Assembly (NCBI GenBank): GCA_009767595.1
Contig: VSDK01026359.1
Coordinates: forward strand, 492,357 to 556,356
Length of the DNA: 64,000 bases
DNA from: Symbiodinium kawagutii
Taxonomy: Eukaryota; Sar; Dinophyceae; Suessiales; Symbiodiniaceae
Direction of reading: 5' to 3'
Shown: positions 52,496 through 62,205 of the stretch, piece by piece
Numbering within the stretch: position 1 is the first letter of the stretch
Layout: each line of letters begins with the position of its first letter
Notes under the pieces: generated by a model
Told to the model about the DNA's origin: nothing
The model's input: only the letters and a program-made list of their open reading frames with translations
The model's database searches: none
Translations under genes and position numbers: made by a program

Positions 52496-52852
52496 GTGCA
52501 GAATGCTGGTTGCGTGGTCACAGCTGTAACCAGAAACGATACCCAACGATGGGTTCGGCCAAAGCAGCTCAGCTTGTACCAAGTTGAAGCGTGGTCAACT
52601 AGCGCAGTTCTCCGAGCGGTGGCTGGATGCGACGACCCGAACAGCCATGAAGACGTCGAGTCACGACCAAGCTGTTCGGACGGCAAGACGCAATGGCACG
52701 TGGGCGTAGACAACTGGTTCACAGAGTCTTTCTTCCTGTGGGACCAGCTTGTAACTTGCCTGCAATGGACTAGGTTGTTTCTTGGGGCACTCCGGAAACA
52801 CGCAGATAGGGTTGCCCATGGAAAGTGGGGGTCTATCAGGGTACCACCATAA
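52496..52852 (+). CDS. Coding-like segment, hypothetical, strand uncertain
   Basis: The + frame (VRPKQLSLYQVEAWSTSAVL, then WHVGVDNWFTESFFLWDQLV) looks globular. The minus strand is open across the same span (52483-52908) with lower protein-likeness. No family is recognised. Confidence 0.25.
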   Translation: MQNAGCVVTAVTRNDTQRWVRPKQLSLYQVEAWSTSAVLRAVAGCDDPNSHEDVESRPSCSDGKTQWHVGVDNWFTESFFLWDQLVTCLQWTRLFLGALRKHADRVAHGKWGSIRVPP

Positions 52853-53006
52853 ATTCTAAAGTTTCCTACTGCTTCGACCAGAATATTCGCATGGAGGCAC
52901 ATGTGCAAATTATTGATTTCGTCACGCGAATGGCCCGCGGTCCCGGCACCGTCTTGCTATTGGATTGCCATGTTTTCACAAGCGAATGTATAGATATGTA
53001 TAGATA

Positions 53007-53115
53007 AATACACACACACACGTACGTACACGCGCGTATGTAGACACACACACACACACGCACACACGTATGTACACACACACACGTATACACACATATA
53101 TGATATCTATATATA
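53007..53115. repeat. (CA)n/(TACG)n microsatellite
   Basis: ACACACACAC runs mixed with CGTACGTA, CGCGCGTATG and a TATATATA end. Confidence 0.95.
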
Positions 53116-53664
53116 TAGTTATTTACGTACACAGACTTCTCAATTTACACCTCTTTTACATTCACATGTACCCTGTTGGGCTGTTGGCCGAAGTGACATG
53201 TTTCTATCCGTTATTAATTTCGAATTCCGTACCAAATCAAAAGACCTACCAACAACATATGCTCGAAGGCCCCAGGTTGTTACATGATTTCAGGCAAGCG
53301 ATCAATCTGTTGCACCTTTGCGAATCAACGAGATGTACATGGCCGGGGAAGGGATCTACATGACAAAGGCCGTGTGGGAACAAAAGACGACGGCGCCCCT
53401 ACTGGACACAAAGGACCGTTGCGTTTCGAAAGTTCGAAGTCGAAAGGTCGAAGTCTGCATTTGTAGTTTTTTCTCAGCCAATTAGGATGACATCCCTAGT
53501 CAGGAGGCAAATGATTTAGCAATGGCGATCTGTACGCAGGGATCTGCGTATGTGCACCTGTAGTACAGGTTATATAACTTGTCAACACTGGCAGAGGTGG
53601 ATGTTGTCAATTCCTGGCAGGTGTGCAGCCAGAAAGCAGCATAAGGTGTCGATGTAGTCCATGC
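53116..53664. other. Unassigned sequence
   Basis: Ordinary complexity. The + frame 53284-53466 is open but short and charged, with no recognised protein. Confidence 0.5.
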
Positions 53665-53920
53665 CTAAACGAAAGAAACACCATGGCAGCAAGGCAAAAA
53701 CCTCGCTCTTGAAAACGCGCCCTGGGATCTGACCATTGCAGCATCCAGGAGGGTCTTGAGCAAAGCGAGAGCCCAGCGCAGTACTTCGACAACATCAGCA
53801 ACATCACTTCGATGCTTGCTTGTGAAGAAACAATGCTGAGCGATACGAAGATGATGGAAGACTACGTGACAGTCACAGGCCGGCAGCAAAGCCAGTTTGA
53901 TAACTGATAGTGTGTGGTTA
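53665..53920 (-). CDS. Coding-like segment, hypothetical, minus strand
   Basis: The minus frame includes LALLPACDCHVVFHHLRIAQ then DVADVVEVLRWALALLKTLL, a convincing helical, globular composition, ending at 53665. No family is recognised and no start codon can be fixed. The + strand is less protein-like here. Confidence 0.32.
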
Positions 53921-53982
53921 CCCGGGTAGCGCGTTGGATGACATGGAAGTAGTTAGCTTAGAGGAGCAGCAGTGACACCAGT

Positions 53983-54216
53983 TTGCAACAGTCCGCGGCA
54001 TGCAACAGGTCATTTTCATTCCTGCCTATGACAAGCGTTGCAACTTGCTCAGGTGATTCGGATGGTGTAAATTCAGACGGCGCCTCGGTGAGTGAGTTGT
54101 CCCTGGTTCTTGCGACCCTGCGAATGTCTGCCTTCCAAAACATTGCGGCTGAGAATATCTGGTGTTCAGGGGGACTAGGCACAGTTTCACGTTGCAGCGA
54201 GGTACTACGTTTCTGA
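53983..54216 (+). CDS. Coding-like segment, hypothetical
   Basis: The frame reads MTSVATCSGDSDGVNSDGAS then VSELSLVLATLRMSAFQNIA, Ser/Asp-rich then helical. The minus strand is also open (54026-54235). No family is recognised. Confidence 0.24.
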   Translation: MQQSAACNRSFSFLPMTSVATCSGDSDGVNSDGASVSELSLVLATLRMSAFQNIAAENIWCSGGLGTVSRCSEVLRF

Positions 54217-54885
54217 CCCCAGCATCAACCAGCAATTGTAAGCAAGTGTTGTTTCAAAAGAGTCGTCATGATGCCAGCTGGGCGTTGGGAGATGAAGTAG
54301 TCATGCGGTTCACAGTTCGGGTTCTGAAGTGGCCGAAAGTGCCAATCTTACCAATCAAATCCTTGGGATAAAAACAATTGGCATTTTACTTGCAATCATA
54401 AATGACATGTGGATCACAACATCAAGCCACTAGGATAAGCCAGGGGTTCAACCTAGCCAAACTATCTTGATGGCCCAACACCTGCGTGGCAGCATTCTAA
54501 AATTTTCTACAGCAATGAGAATCTTGATTCGTAATCATCAGTTTTGGTAGCGCATCATCCTTGGACAGACACATGAGGCACTGGCGTATGCACGTTGGGT
54601 TCCTGGTTCGCTGCGCCTACCTGCAGATCCAGTACGTCTGATTGCGTGCCCTTGGTCACTGGAGGTGGGACCTTAGTTGTTGTTCGATTTTCCTCGGAGG
54701 AACCTCACCTCCACTCGAACACTTCTTGAACTGAGCAGTGATGGAATCGTCCACGATGTTTCTCATATATCTATCAAGCAGTATCAGGTGCAAAGTAGAT
54801 TGGTTCATTTGAGCAACAGGTTTGTTGACTTAGATGGGCTCGCCGTAAATGGTTGGTACCCCCAAATCCATCAAGCATGGTTAAG
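54217..54885. other. Unassigned sequence
   Basis: No supported feature. It leads into the second polypurine tract. Confidence 0.5.
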
Positions 54886-55872
54886 GAAGAAAGGAGGGAA
54901 GGAAGGAAGAAAGGAAGGACGAAGCAAGAAATGATCGAAGGAGTGAAGAAGCAATTTGGAAAGAGGGAAGAAGTAAAAAGATAAAAAGGCAGGAAGGAAG
55001 AAAGGAAGGGAGAAGCAAAAACGAAGGAGGGAAGAAAGAAAGGCAAGAAGAAGCAAAAAGGAAGTAAGAAGGGAGTAAGTAGGGAAGTAAGGAAGGAAAC
55101 AAGAAGGAAAGTAAGGAAGAAGCAAAAAGGAAGGAAGAGAAAGAAAGCAAGAAAGGCGCAAAACGGAAGGAAGGAAGAAGCAAGAAAGGGAGGAAGGAAG
55201 AAAGAAATGAAGGAAGAAATGAATGAAGGAAGGAAGGAAGGAAGGAAGGAAGGAAAAGGGAAAGAAAGGAAGGAAGGAAGGAAAAAGGAAAGAAAGGAAG
55301 AAAGGAAGCAAATAGAAAGGAAAGAAGAAGGAAAGGAAGGAATAAACAAAAACGAAGGAAGGAAGAAGCAGGAACGAAGGAAGAAAGAAAAGAAGGACGC
55401 AATGAAGAAAGGAGGGAAAGAAAGGAAGGAAGAAGCAAAATCGAAGGAAGAAAGGAAGAAAGGAAGAAAGCTGTAAGAAGGAAGGAAGGAAGGAAGAAAA
55501 GAAGGAAGGAAGGAGGAAGATAAGGAAGGAAAGAAGGGAAGAAGCAAGAATGAAGGAAGGAAGAAAGGAAGGAAGAAAGGAAGGAAGAAAGGAAGGAAGA
55601 AGCAAAAAGGACGGAAGGAAGAAAGGAAGGAATAAAGGAAGGAAGAAAGGAAGGAATGAAGGAAGGAAGGAAGAAAGAAAAGAAGGACGGAAGAAAGAAG
55701 AGAAGGAGGGAAAGAAAGGAAGGAATTCAGGGAGAAAGGAAAGAAGAAGGAAAGGAACAAAAATACAAAAAGGAAGGAAGAAAGAAAGGGAGGGAGGAAG
55801 AATGAAAAAAGTGAATGAAGGAAGAAAAGAAGGAAGGAAGGAAGCAAGGAAGGAAGAAAGGAGGGAAGCAGA
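54886..55872. repeat. GGAA-type polypurine tract (copy 2)
   Basis: Nearly 1 kb of GGAAGGAAGAAA purine sequence on + with rare C or T, the counterpart of 1-470. Long minus-strand frames (up to 374 codons of Phe/Leu/Pro/Ser) are artefacts of the repeat. Confidence 0.97.
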
Positions 55873-56634
55873 AATGGGGGACCCTTGGTCCGCTTGCAGG
55901 GGTCTATTTCTCATTATCCTGAGCATTCTTTTCCGGTTCACATCATAGAGTGGAGGGCTACCGGTTGCTGCCCTGAAGAGGCAGTGGATCGACATGCTTC
56001 AAGCTGGGATTATGATTAGGTGAGATGGAACACCGTACCACGTTGTATTTAGTGTAAGAAGAATGGGAAATTCATAGTACCAATTCCTAATCCAAATCCC
56101 GGCTTTCTTCCGACACTGTTCGTTTTTGATACGGATCCCTATTGGATATGCTCGACAGCGTCAGCAGTCCGAAACTGCGACTTATTTTTGATCCTGCACC
56201 CGGTAGGTAATTGGTAGGTAGGTAGGCAGGTAGTTTCCTGGCTGGATCGAAAGATAGATGTGCGCATGGAGGTAAATAATGGATTGGGCAAACGGTCAGA
56301 CAGAAAATGCGGTCAACACACATGCTTTGACCCATGCGGTCAGCATACAATTCCGAAGGGCAAATCACGTGAACTGAGCAGCTGCATGGTGAGCATCCCG
56401 CTGCCAGCAACGACCACAGAAACCTCCTGGAATCCCTCCATAGCAGACACCTCCTTTCCTGTTGAACCCCCTGTCCATATGGTGGTTTCTCAAAATAGGG
56501 GACCCCAAAAATGGCTGGTTTATTACTGTAAATGGTTAATAGTGGATGATTTGGGGGTACCCCTATTTTGAGAAACTACTATACTCACGTGGATGCTTCC
56601 GGCGATCATCGCTGCCTTAGTCCTGGCTTGAGCC
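55873..56634 (+). repeat. Duplicated segment, copy 2, upstream part
   Basis: Homologous to 451-906, with about 400 bp extra between 56210 and 56620 that includes (GTAG)n at 56202-56232 and a foldback element. Confidence 0.75.
56485..56576. mobile_element. Foldback/MITE-like element, copy 9 (best preserved)
   Basis: GTTTCTCAAAATAGGGG with ACCCC at the left and GGGGTACCCCTATTTTGAGA then AAC at the right are near-perfect inverted repeats of 22-23 bp around a ~47 bp body containing GGATGATTT. Copy 1 of the segmental duplication lacks it. Confidence 0.85.
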
Positions 56635-57138
56635 ATGCCTTCCTCACCTCCGCATTTAGCAACGGTCCATGCGTTGCGGCCAGGCAGTGGCTGGGGAATG
56701 GACGGCTTCATGCAGAAAGCCACCATGTGGCAGATGCCTTTGGCCATTGGTGTTGCTGACAGCTGGGGGAGTTTCACCCTGATACCTGAGCAGAGCAAGT
56801 GCCTGTTCTATTGGTGGCAGCCGGACCCACTGTTTGTCCTCATGGAGCCCAAGAGAGTCGCGTTCCCCGAGCACAATGCAACACAGTGGGCCATCGGAGA
56901 TGAGACTACTGCACAGGCATGGATCCCCGTGGAAACAGTGGTGAGCCACGACCTTCCAAACATGGCTCCTTTGGTGCACAAGTTTTTGTCCGACTTTCAG
57001 TTCTCGTTTACAGACATGGAGACCATGCTTCGTGAACAAGCACAGACAGGGGAATCATGGGACGAGCTCGGGTGCAGTTGGGTCACAAAAAACCAAGAGG
57101 CCGGCCGGAGTGGCTCGGTCACAGGCAATTTTGTATAA
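56635..57138 (+). CDS. Exon of an OpuAC/ProX-like glycine betaine-binding domain (copy 2)
   Basis: Paralogue of 907-1464. The likely exon start is GCGGCCAG|G (cut before 56684). Conserved parts are MQKATMWQMPLAIGVADSW, KCLFYWWQPD, the DLPNMAPLVHKFLSDFQFSF helix and METMLREQAQTGES then ELGCSWVTKN. The last part aligns well with the family's C-terminal M-x-D/E-G-x-W-x-x-N pattern and is better preserved than in copy 1, which has extra residues there. It ends TAA 57136 after a short divergent tail. The aromatic cage residues are consistent with binding a quaternary-ammonium osmolyte; function is inferred from motif resemblance. Confidence 0.62.
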   Translation: MPSSPPHLATVHALRPGSGWGMDGFMQKATMWQMPLAIGVADSWGSFTLIPEQSKCLFYWWQPDPLFVLMEPKRVAFPEHNATQWAIGDETTAQAWIPVETVVSHDLPNMAPLVHKFLSDFQFSFTDMETMLREQAQTGESWDELGCSWVTKNQEAGRSGSVTGNFV

Positions 57139-58350
57139 ATTCATACATTTTGGTTGGTGGTGCCAGGGGGAAGTTTGGTGCTACCAACCCTGTTTCGTTG
57201 ATATAGATGGTCGCAATACTTGGTAAAACCGACTTTCTTGCAACTACAAGATCCATTACAAGATTCCTTGCCGTATGATTTTTATCCAAAAATTGTTTGA
57301 CACTGCTCAGCCATGCCCAAAATGCTACACTGCCATGTCCTAATGGTAGTCCTACCGGGGGTTGAATATACACAGACTGTCGATGCTAAGTTTCTGCCAC
57401 CTTCTCTTGGGTGGGCTGCAGAGGGGTGCGATGAGAATGCAACTTTCACTATTGCGACAGCGGGACGCTCTGATGCTGTGCAAGTGTTACTCATTCCTTG
57501 CAGATTTGTTGGGACACCACCCATCACTACCCGATTTTGACCTTTACTTGACCTTATGCACGGTGCTACGCCTTGCGCCGATCCAACTTTTTGTTCAAAG
57601 GGGACCACCTTCTCGTTGTCTCAAAGAAAACCAAAGTACAACATGTGTCGGCGGAAGGTTCTCACTGGAGGCGATGCATTCGGTAAGCATTCGGTTCGAC
57701 AATCTTACAGGTGCTAAGGCTCAAAGGCTCGAGCAGCCGACTCGAGCAGTTTCGGAGGACTGATGGTAAAACCAAATGGCGAGGATCAAGCTCCATGAAC
57801 AGATCAAACTGACTAAATCTATGAAGGGGCTGCAATGGTTACGGTTACAAACGACTCAGAATGGGTGTCCTTCCTACTGAAGCGCTTGCGTTTTGCTGGT
57901 TGGTGGAACCCATCATGAGCGACTCCATCGCGGTAAAACATTAGGTACTCTGCAGAACTCCGTTTCATGTTGGATCATCTTGGATTTGCTTGTGGCACCT
58001 ACTTGCAAAGAACTATTTTCAAAGGATTCGTTTGGTCTGTTCGTAGATGGTCAGATCAAAATGGTACAAATCCACGTGTGTAGCATTGATTTGGATGCCA
58101 GCTACGAGCCTTTCGCGCAATTTTTTTACCGCCTCCCTGGATGCTGCCACTTTTTCGGTACCAACACAACAATCCTCAATGTCCATCAGCCAATGCCAGA
58201 TCTGGTAATGCGCAGTTGAAAATCGATGACATGGATATGGGTCAATATTGACCATCCAATAATGGCTAAATATTGACCATCCAATAGAGGGGTAGGTTAC
58301 TTTTGGTTATTTGTGGATGTTCACCAGGCAACCTTGACCGCCATATTCTA
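57139..58350 (+). repeat. Duplicated segment, copy 2, downstream part
   Basis: Homologous to 1465-2955 without any foldback element. Local tandem duplication of ATATTGACCATCCAATA at 58244-58282. A + frame over 57893-58219 stays open (CKELFSKDSFGLFVDGQIKM) and its match in copy 1a also reads CKELFSKD, but it is not proven to be coding. Confidence 0.75.
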
Positions 58351-58760
58351 TGATTGATGGAGCTGGGATCTTTCATGGATGGTGAAGATAACTACAGTCT
58401 CAAGGGGTTCGGTATTTGGAGGAGGGGTCCAAAGCTCGATATCATTTCGGCAGTTTCCAACCCCCCAGTTGGTTTCTAGGACACGTTGAGCAACCAGTAC
58501 CTGATATTTTTCCAACAGGCTTTGGACATTTATTCCACACACACCGGCAATCATATACACAATGGACAAAGAATTTGTGTTGGGTGGAAAGTTCTGTGTC
58601 AGGTTGTGTGGTTAAGAACAACGTTGGACATTGATGTTTTTGGTATTCGGTGGGCACAGAGCCGAGTCTCACATGTTACAGTGACCTGAGATGACCCAGA
58701 GTTTGGTTGTTGCATATGCAATGTAGGGATAGAACTGGGATTTCCCAAGCTGTTTGATGG
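58351..58760. other. Unassigned sequence
   Basis: Just beyond the duplication boundary. Short open frames on both strands, none recognisable. Confidence 0.5.
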
Positions 58761-59096
58761 ATGTTTATGGTGGACACAACTGTCGTGAAGTTTCTTAACG
58801 AACGACACCGAGGATACCCCGACTCTTTCTCTCTCATCAACCCATGCGAGAGCCGGCAGGTCTGGCAGCAATGGGTGATTACAACTAGTTCAACTACCAC
58901 TGCCTCTGGCGGCACTACTACCACCACTACCACTACCACCACTACCACTACTACCACTACCACTACAACCACTACGACCACTACGACCACTACGACCACT
59001 ACCACTGGTACACCATGCACGAGCAATCCGCAAACCACTCGCAACTCGGAAAAATGTTCTACTACTCAGGAACAGAATCATAGAGGAATGCAGTGA
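58761..59096 (+). CDS. Poly-threonine exon-like segment
   Basis: The + frame reads VVKFLNERHRGYPDSFSLIN then PCESRQVWQQWVITTSSTTT, a run of about 30 Thr encoded by ACC/ACT/ACG/ACA codons (58909-59004), then GTPCTSNPQTTRNSEKC. Long Thr linkers between extracellular domains are frequent in dinoflagellate proteins. Codons in the run are mixed, not one trinucleotide. No family is recognised. The minus strand reads poly-Val or poly-Gly/Ser and is unlikely. Confidence 0.4.
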   Translation: MFMVDTTVVKFLNERHRGYPDSFSLINPCESRQVWQQWVITTSSTTTASGGTTTTTTTTTTTTTTTTTTTTTTTTTTTTTTTGTPCTSNPQTTRNSEKCSTTQEQNHRGMQ

Positions 59097-59803
59097 AGTG
59101 GGGTCAACTTGCTTAGCCAACCCTTGCACTCTCCAAAATTGGAGGCAGGAGTCGTGTGACTTTGCTGCAACCTCCGGGTCCTCAATGGCTTGTGTCATTG
59201 TCAAATGACTCCAAATGACTTAAAGACTGTACCAACTCGCCTTGCTTTGAGGGTCAAATGTTTCTGCCGTCTCCTACTTGTCTTGCCCCCATCTTGTTGT
59301 TTGGCTTTGGGTTGTAATTTTAAGTGTCTCTGACTTGTCGCTTCCTTGTCGCTTCCTCCACGACTGTCTCCAGCTTCCAGAACTGTTTCCCAGGCTCTCT
59401 CGCTCGACCTTTGGCGAGGCGGCATGAGGGACCTGTCACCTTGTCTGCCACTCGTGTCCGTTTTGTCTGCCAGTACGTGGGCCTCATGACTTTACTACTG
59501 TAACTGGTCTCCCCCCAGTGTCTCCAAGTGACCTTCGAACTTTTCCCCCAGTGGTTTCCCGCTCGTCTCTGTGGTTGCTTTGGGCTGAATGAGTTTGTTA
59601 TCGTTTTCACTGAGTCTTTTAATACTTTCACTATGTTGTGATGAGCTTGCTACTCTCTTCTCCATCTTGTGGGAAATGCAAACTTGCAATTGTGACTACC
59701 CCATCGATTCTACGGCCTTCTGTTTCAGATGAGGCTGATGTACTTGTTTGACACATTGCCGAGTATGGACATGGGATGACGCCCCCGGATTTAAAGATGA
59801 AAT
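59097..59803. other. Unassigned pyrimidine-rich sequence left of the second element
   Basis: The + strand is T/C-rich (CTTGTCGCTTCC, GTCTCC words). The minus strand is largely open in one frame (59689-59201, two adjacent stops near 59490) with charged composition such as KLIQPKATTETSGKPLGEKF. It could be element UTR or a decayed minus-strand ORF. The left end of the second element is not identifiable. Confidence 0.4.
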
Positions 59804-59822
59804 TTGCCTAGCCTTTCTTTAT

Positions 59823-59839
59823 CCGTAGCTTTGGCTCAG
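59823..59839 (+). other. Possible relic dinoflagellate spliced leader
   Basis: CCGTAGC followed by TTTGGCTCA and G, ending 6 nt before ATG 59846. Compared with the dinoflagellate spliced leader as I remember it, this is a match with a 3-nt and a 1-nt deletion. Relic leaders in front of genes are known marks of reinserted trans-spliced cDNA. Confidence 0.35.
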
Positions 59840-59845
59840 CTTCAA

Positions 59846-60709
59846 ATGGGAGACAACCGTCTCCTGCACGAGAACTGCTCGTGTGGTGTGTGCCTTAGCT
59901 TGCGTCGCGTGGTGGCCCTGGTCCATAGCCACCATAGCGACGTCTCCTTCCAAGTGACAGCGCTGGGAGCTCTTCGGCATTGTCGCAACCAACTTGAGGA
60001 CCAGGTTGAACGCTCAACGCGGTTTGGGATCCCTTTGGCAGGAGGGCCGCCCATCGAACCAAACCCGGAACTACTCCCGTTTCCAAAAGTATCTCCTGGA
60101 TTGGGAGATCCACCAACAAAGGTCAAAGAGGAGGAGTCGGACCGCCAGAAGAGAAGATCCAGGTCAAAGAGAAGGAGGAAAAGTAGAGGAGAAGAGTCCA
60201 AAGCAACCGCATCGTCGTTAAGAAAGGCATCAACAGCAAGAGGCCGAGAACCAGAAGAGGAAGAAAAAGTGAAAGAGAGGAAGCATCGTGAAAGGTCACC
60301 GAGAAAGAAGGAGCCCGCCAGCGCCTCGAACATTGCCAAGGAGGAGACCGAGACTTCAGGAGCAAAGACAACAGAGAAGAAGGGAGACGAAGAGTCTCCT
60401 GCAAAGTCACCCCAGGCTGCATCAAGGAGGACGCCATCGAGGAAGGAGAAAAGCGAATCAGGAGAGGGTAGCCCGACTAGACCTCCGGGAAACTTTCGCT
60501 TAGTTCCTCGGTCGCCTTCACAGCCACCACCTTGGAAAAGAGAGAAGGGACCTCCAAGATCACCCTCACAGCCGCCTCCACGTCAACGCCGAGTTCGAGA
60601 AGTTCAGACCAGATCCAAAGGGATAAAGAGGGACTTCCGCAACAAGGACATCTACCATCACGGACCCAGTGACATCAGGAAGAAAAGACGTGAGGATTCG
60701 TGGAGGTGA
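59846..60709 (+). CDS. Gag-like protein, N-terminal part, of a second dinoflagellate retroelement
   Basis: 287 codons from ATG 59846. Residues 1-55 are helical with Cys and His (CSCGVCLSLRRVVALVHSHH, then VTALGALRHCRNQLEDQV), resembling N-terminal segments that I recall from dinoflagellate element proteins. The rest is Lys/Arg/Glu/Ser-rich and disordered with RSPSQPPP repeats (about 60513-60590). The frame stops at TGA 60707; the next ORF begins 6 nt later in another frame and continues the same kind of protein. So this is either one protein broken by an indel or two overlapping ORFs. An RNA- or DNA-binding structural role is inferred. Confidence 0.6.
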   Translation: MGDNRLLHENCSCGVCLSLRRVVALVHSHHSDVSFQVTALGALRHCRNQLEDQVERSTRFGIPLAGGPPIEPNPELLPFPKVSPGLGDPPTKVKEEESDRQKRRSRSKRRRKSRGEESKATASSLRKASTARGREPEEEEKVKERKHRERSPRKKEPASASNIAKEETETSGAKTTEKKGDEESPAKSPQAASRRTPSRKEKSESGEGSPTRPPGNFRLVPRSPSQPPPWKREKGPPRSPSQPPPRQRRVREVQTRSKGIKRDFRNKDIYHHGPSDIRKKRREDSWR

Positions 60710-60714
60710 CGGGG

Positions 60715-62049
60715 ATGCACCGACCTGGGGCCGCTCCACGTCCGTTGAGGAGACCTGGTGCCGCTCCACGTCAGTTGCGGAGACCAGCCGCGGCAGTCGA
60801 GCGATTGCTCACCCCAGCAGACCACCTGGCCAACTTCGAGCGAGGAGAAGAAGTTCGAGGAGTAGATCTGTTGCCGGGTGCGATCAGCAAAGGATGTCGA
60901 GTGATAGTGCGAGGAGGCCTATATTATGGGAAGGCCGTGGACGTGGCTGGCATCGTGGAGAAGGAAGAACTGGATGGGGGAGAAAGAGAACTTCTCCTGC
61001 AGATGACGGGAACTCAAAGCGAAGAGCTCCTGAAGCTGGGGACTGCTACGTCCCCATGCCTGATCCGTCTTCATCTTTGCCGAGCAGATTGCCCTCAGGT
61101 TCGGGTCAATCCCGATTTGGTTCACGCTTCCAAGATCACCAAGAATGTGGCGACCGAACAAAGTTGGGAGGAGAACCTCAAGGTTGGCGAGGAGATGGAC
61201 TTGCTTCGAAGAGATCAGGAGGAATGGAATCGGAGAGAGAAGGAGAAGAAAAGGAAAAGGAGTGCATCGTCATCCACGGATACCAAGGACAAGAAAAAGA
61301 AAAAGAAGAAAAAGAAAAAGAAGGAGAAGAAGGAGGAAGCAAGCAAAGAGAAGAGGGATGGAGAAGAAGGCTCTCCTGCAGTGGCGAAGGAGGCGAAGAG
61401 AAGACCTGGAGGCAAGTCGAACGCCAAGAAGTCCCTTCAGGCAGTCTTCGCATTGACGGGGTTGGATCCGGACCCCAAAGTGCGGAAAAAGATTGCAAGG
61501 CGAGTCAAGAAATCCCTGAAGAAAGGCAAAGAAACATCGTCGTCGAGCAGCAGCAGCGGGAGTTCCTCGAGTACCATGGGCGGCCAAGGGGTGTTGCTCG
61601 AGGACCGCAATCGAGTGCATCGCATAGCGGCGATGGCTCCTGGACTCCTTTCGAGTTTGGGGATCGAGTCGATGAAGCCGTTCCTGCTGCAGATCAATGC
61701 TACGGGTTGGGAGAGCGAGGGGTCCCAGATCCCTCCTCTCCTGTCGCTCTACAGCCGCACTTACATGGTGGGGCGGTTGTCAGGGGGCGTCCAGCGGGAA
61801 TTCACCACTCTCGCGTGGATCGCCGACCTTTTGGTCCAAGGCCGCGTGGCCGAAGCGGCCGATGCCGCACTGCAGCGGATGAAATCCATCGAACTCGTGA
61901 GCAAGGGCGAATCATGGGCTGCCGCCCAGAAGTTGGAGTTAGCTCCACCCGGCGAAGCGACGATGACTCAGAGAAGCGAGAAGCAGATCGCCCAGAAGGA
62001 GGAGAAACTGGACAGAGCTGTGAAAGGAGGATCTCAAGCAGGCCAGTAG
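60715..62049 (+). CDS. Gag-like protein, C-terminal part, of the second retroelement
   Basis: 444 codons from ATG 60715 (open from about 60694). First part: VERLLTPADHLANFERGEEV then ISKGCRVIVRGGLYYGKAVD, a small beta-rich domain, and LLLQMTGTQSEELLKLGTAT. Middle: a Lys run (61291-61335) and Ser run (61531-61575). C-terminal helical domain from about 61590: AAMAPGLLSSLGIESMKPFL, then REFTTLAWIADLLVQGRVAE and AADAALQRMKSIELVSKGES. From memory, this helical domain recurs in many dinoflagellate genome proteins next to reverse transcriptase or recombinase. Its role is probably particle or RNP formation. The overlapping + frame from 60669 is a shadow. Confidence 0.65.
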   Translation: MHRPGAAPRPLRRPGAAPRQLRRPAAAVERLLTPADHLANFERGEEVRGVDLLPGAISKGCRVIVRGGLYYGKAVDVAGIVEKEELDGGERELLLQMTGTQSEELLKLGTATSPCLIRLHLCRADCPQVRVNPDLVHASKITKNVATEQSWEENLKVGEEMDLLRRDQEEWNRREKEKKRKRSASSSTDTKDKKKKKKKKKKKEKKEEASKEKRDGEEGSPAVAKEAKRRPGGKSNAKKSLQAVFALTGLDPDPKVRKKIARRVKKSLKKGKETSSSSSSSGSSSSTMGGQGVLLEDRNRVHRIAAMAPGLLSSLGIESMKPFLLQINATGWESEGSQIPPLLSLYSRTYMVGRLSGGVQREFTTLAWIADLLVQGRVAEAADAALQRMKSIELVSKGESWAAAQKLELAPPGEATMTQRSEKQIAQKEEKLDRAVKGGSQAGQ

Positions 62050-62205
62050 AATGTCTTGGCCTGCCGGGACTATACTTTCTCTATTTAGTTGAATGTACCA
62101 TGTGTGTATTTGAGTGATGTGTCAGCTGCAGACATAGTTTGTTCAGTTCCACAGCAGCTGACTTCATCTCCTTGTTCTTGATTTTTGTTGTGTGTTTTTT
62201 TTGTT
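62050..62205 (+). other. Spacer between gag-like and recombinase-like ORFs
   Basis: 156 nt, T-rich just before the next ATG (TGTGTTTTTTTTGTT). It could hold a trans-splice acceptor or internal ribosome entry signal; nothing definite is seen. Confidence 0.4.

Noticed and set aside
54774..55995. Minus-strand open frames of 357 and 374 codons rich in Phe, Leu, Pro and Ser
   Set aside because: They are translations of the GGAA purine tract; several frames are open at once and there is no domain.
60669..62117. 482-codon + frame overlapping the gag-like ORF
   Set aside because: Shadow frame: repeats such as EEKEKEGEEGGSKQ and lack of domain structure, while the frame starting at 60715 has ordered domains.
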